A stretch of 15,405 bases of DNA from Candidatus Methylomirabilota bacterium (lineage in GTDB: Bacteria; Methylomirabilota; Methylomirabilia; Methylomirabilales; 2-02-FULL-66-22), in contig JACQVO010000181.1 in the NCBI GenBank assembly GCA_016209725.1, forward strand, positions 1 through 15,405. The letters are read 5' to 3'. Under the pieces are notes generated by a model, which was not told the DNA's origin, searched no databases, and worked only from the letters and a program-made list of their open reading frames with translations. The position numbers were made by a program, and so were the translations under genes. This document shows positions 13,530 through 15,405 of this stretch, in pieces. Each line of letters starts with the position of its first letter. The first letter of the stretch is position 1.

Positions 13530-13795
13530 TCATGAATCGGACGAACGATTTTTATGGAACTTGTCAATCCATTCTGACATCAAGCCTGGCTTCAGCGAGG
13601 TTGAGCCGCGGGAAATTCGGTTTCTCGTTCACAGGATTGCTGACAAGTCAGAGTATCCCCTCAGCTCGGCGCGGGATCGCAGTGAATCGCTCTTCCCTCG
13701 GTAACGGATGGAGGGCAAGAATCTCCCCCATCCAGATGATCACCGCAACCCTCCCGTTGGTTGAGGCTTGGAGCATAGCCAACGATGCCTTTAGA

Positions 13796-13827
13796 TTGCC
13801 AAACCATACACACGTTTGGTATATATT
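13796..13827 (+). promoter_or_regulatory. Possible plus-strand promoter with a dyad in the spacer
   Basis: TTGCCA (13796-13801) and TATATT (13822-13827) are 20 bases apart, or 18 if TATATA at 13820 is used. Between them sits a perfect dyad, CCAAAC-N9-GTTTGG (13799-13819). It points towards the recombinase, but about 390 bases upstream of that start. Confidence 0.25.
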
Positions 13828-15223
13828 CAACTAGGCGGTAAACGTGGAGCCAATGCATATGAGGATTGGGCCGGCACCGCCGAGGCGAGGTCCTCAATTT
13901 CATCCACGATTCCTTGGCCCAAGGCGGTATCCGAGACCGGTGCGAGAGATCGGTGAGCATTTCGCCGGTGTCCCGTCTCTGACGCCAAACCAAGTTATGC
14001 CTCTCGGCGAGCCTTGTCTGCGCGCAAGCATCATTCCTTTCGTGGCCGGTCTGTCCGTCAGTAAGGATGTTCCACCGACAAACCAGCAGGGATCATGCAG
14101 AGGAGTTCAGGGCCACTTCGTTGATCGTCGTCGCCAGCCTTGACAGGACTGTCGGGTAACGGTAGGCTCTGGCCGCCTCAGCGGTTCCCCGGTATGCGTG
14201 CAGGAGAGCAATGCCATGAGTACTCCCGGGGACAAAGTTCACGCCGGCTGTGACGTGGTGTTCGCACGAGCAGGTGTATGCGGCCCCGCAAGCAACGTTC
14301 CCGCCCTGCGGGCCGTGCCGCTTCCGGGCAACTCGAAACAAGCGGGTCCTGCGCCAAGCCCTGGCAGGGCCAGAGTCGCCATCCCGTCCTCCTCCGCCCC
14401 AACCCCAGCGAAGCAAGAACCGAAGCTCCTCGACCGCCTGCGCGAGGCCTTGCGCTCCCGCCACTACAGTGGTCGCACCGAGCAGTGCTACCGCCACTGG
14501 GTGAAGCGCTTCATCTTCTTCCATCATCTCCGGCATCCCGCCGAGATGGCCGAGCCAGAGATCAACGCCTTCCTCACCCATCTAGCGGTCAAGGACAAGG
14601 TGAGCGCCTCGACCCAGAACCAGGCCTTGAGCGCGCTGCTGTTCCTGTATCGCAACGTCCTCGACCGGAGGATCGGTGACCTCGGTGAGGTCATCCGGGC
14701 GCGCAGGCCGAAGCGGCTTCCCGTCGTGCTCACCCGCGAGGAAGTGAAGGCCGTCCTCGGGAACCTGACGGGCGACAAGTGGCTCATGGCCAGCCTGATG
14801 TACGGCGCGGGGCTGCGACTGCTGGAATGTCTCCGGCTGCGGGTGCAGGACGTGGACCTAGCCGCCAAGCAAATCACCGTGCGGGACGGGAAGGGCTTCC
14901 AGGATCGGCGGACGATGGCGCCTGAGGCCGTCACCGGGCCGTTCCGAGAGCATCTCGAGCGCGTGCGCCAGATCCATCAACGGGACCTGGCCGAGGGATA
15001 TGGGCGGGTGGCCATGCCCTACGCTTTGGCGCGAAAGTATCCCACCGCGGCCGCCGCGTGGGGCTGGCAATGGGTCTTTCCCCAGGAGCAGCGCTGGAGG
15101 AATCCGGCCACGGGCCAGCAGGGTCGCCATCATGTGGATGAATCCCTGGTCCAGCGGGCCGTGCAGACTGCGGTGCGAAAGACCGGTATCCCGAAGCATG
15201 CCACCTGCCACACGTTCCGGCAC

Positions 15224-15254
15224 TGGGGAGTTTATCCCGCACTCCTGCGGGACC
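15224..15254. repeat. Frame-breaking insert with a short hairpin in the recombinase gene
   Basis: These 31 bases replace about 9 expected ones between the HTFRH and THLLEAGY codons. They contain TCCCGCA (15235-15241) and TGCGGGA (15246-15252), a perfect 7-bp hairpin with a 4-base loop. Confidence 0.65.
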
Positions 15255-15278
15255 ACCCATCTGCTGGAAGCGGGCTAC

Positions 15279-15311
15279 CTGTCTGCCGTGCCGACCACGG
15301 CACAGGCAGGC
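15279..15311. repeat. 33-bp palindromic in-frame insert in the recombinase gene
   Basis: Exactly 33 bases stand between the Tyr codon of LLEAGY and the Asp codon of DIRTVQ, which are adjacent in integron integrases. The insert reads LSAVPTTAQAG and is palindromic (CTGTCTGCCGTG against CACGGCACAGGCAG). Confidence 0.7.
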
Positions 15312-15350
15312 GACATCCGGACCGTGCAGGAACTCCTCGGCCACAAGGAT

Positions 15351-15383
<33 letters not shown>

Positions 15384-15405
15384 AACAAGGGCGGCCTGGG
15401 CGTCC

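Larger units (their letters stand above)
13419..14215. other. Gap of about 0.8 kb between the operon and the recombinase
   Basis: No convincing gene was found. The part from about 13480 to 13850 is visibly more A/T-rich than the flanking genes and holds the promoter and dyads described separately. Short open frames on both strands (for example plus 13510-13704 and 13844-14143) lack recognisable domains and good ribosome binding sites. Because the neighbouring recombinase is of integron type, its attachment site would be expected in this gap, but I could not identify one. Confidence 0.6.

Noticed and set aside
13510..13704. Small plus-strand open frame (64 codons) in the operon-recombinase gap
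   Set aside because: It starts within the AAATGAT dyad, lacks a ribosome binding site and resembles no family I know.
13597..13832. GTTGAGC and ATTCAAC, which match integron core-site consensus strings
   Set aside because: They are in the wrong order for one attC site, have no paired inner arms that I can see, and 7-base degenerate motifs arise easily by chance.
14093..14581. Minus-strand open frame (162 codons) across the start of the recombinase
   Set aside because: Most of it is the complement of the integrase-coding frame. The last 40 or so residues look moderately protein-like, but I recognise no domain and no ribosome binding site supports a start.

Overview
The window is GC-rich bacterial DNA with densely packed genes in bacterial-style operons. 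Nothing in it names the species. The mix of anaerobic-type 2-oxoacid:ferredoxin oxidoreductases, acyl-CoA metabolism and many intergenic palindromes would suit an uncultivated soil or subsurface bacterium (NC10/Rokubacteria-like or deltaproteobacterial). That placement is a guess from general resemblance, not something the sequence proves.

Layout: from about 13420 down to 198 all genes lie on the minus strand and read right to left: a LeuB-like dehydrogenase, an XRE-cupin regulator, LeuC, LeuD, a LeuA/homocitrate-synthase-like condensing enzyme, an acyl-CoA dehydrogenase, IorA, IorB, a gamma subunit, an NAD(P)/FAD protein fused to a two-cluster ferredoxin, and a PorA-type alpha subunit. The last three overlap by ATGA and are surely co-translated. 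A matching beta subunit (TPP-binding) is not in the window and would be expected just past the left edge. A gap of about 0.8 kb (13419-14215) separates this block from a plus-strand integron-type tyrosine recombinase, which is disrupted by two short palindrome-bearing inserts and cut by the right edge.

How the genes may work together (inference): the condensing enzyme, LeuCD and LeuB-like dehydrogenase are the four-gene set that lengthens a 2-oxoacid by one carbon. The two oxidoreductases turn 2-oxoacids into acyl-CoA plus CO2, and the acyl-CoA dehydrogenase would desaturate the product. Such a chain would take a 2-oxoacid plus acetyl-CoA to an enoyl-CoA. The substrate cannot be read from the sequence; 2-oxoglutarate, an arylpyruvate or a branched-chain oxoacid are all possible, and plain leucine synthesis beside a separate catabolic module is the simpler alternative.

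Most of the longer gaps between genes hold a palindromic repeat, mostly of different sequence: a MITE-like element (two copies), hairpins built from an 8-bp GTTCGGCN unit (three gaps), hairpins built from a 9-bp GCAGATTAC unit, CGCCAAG-type repeats and CCCTCTCCC-type repeats. Some reach into coding sequence, supplying stop codons, a C-terminal tail, or a ribosome binding site. No rRNA, tRNA or CRISPR array was recognised.
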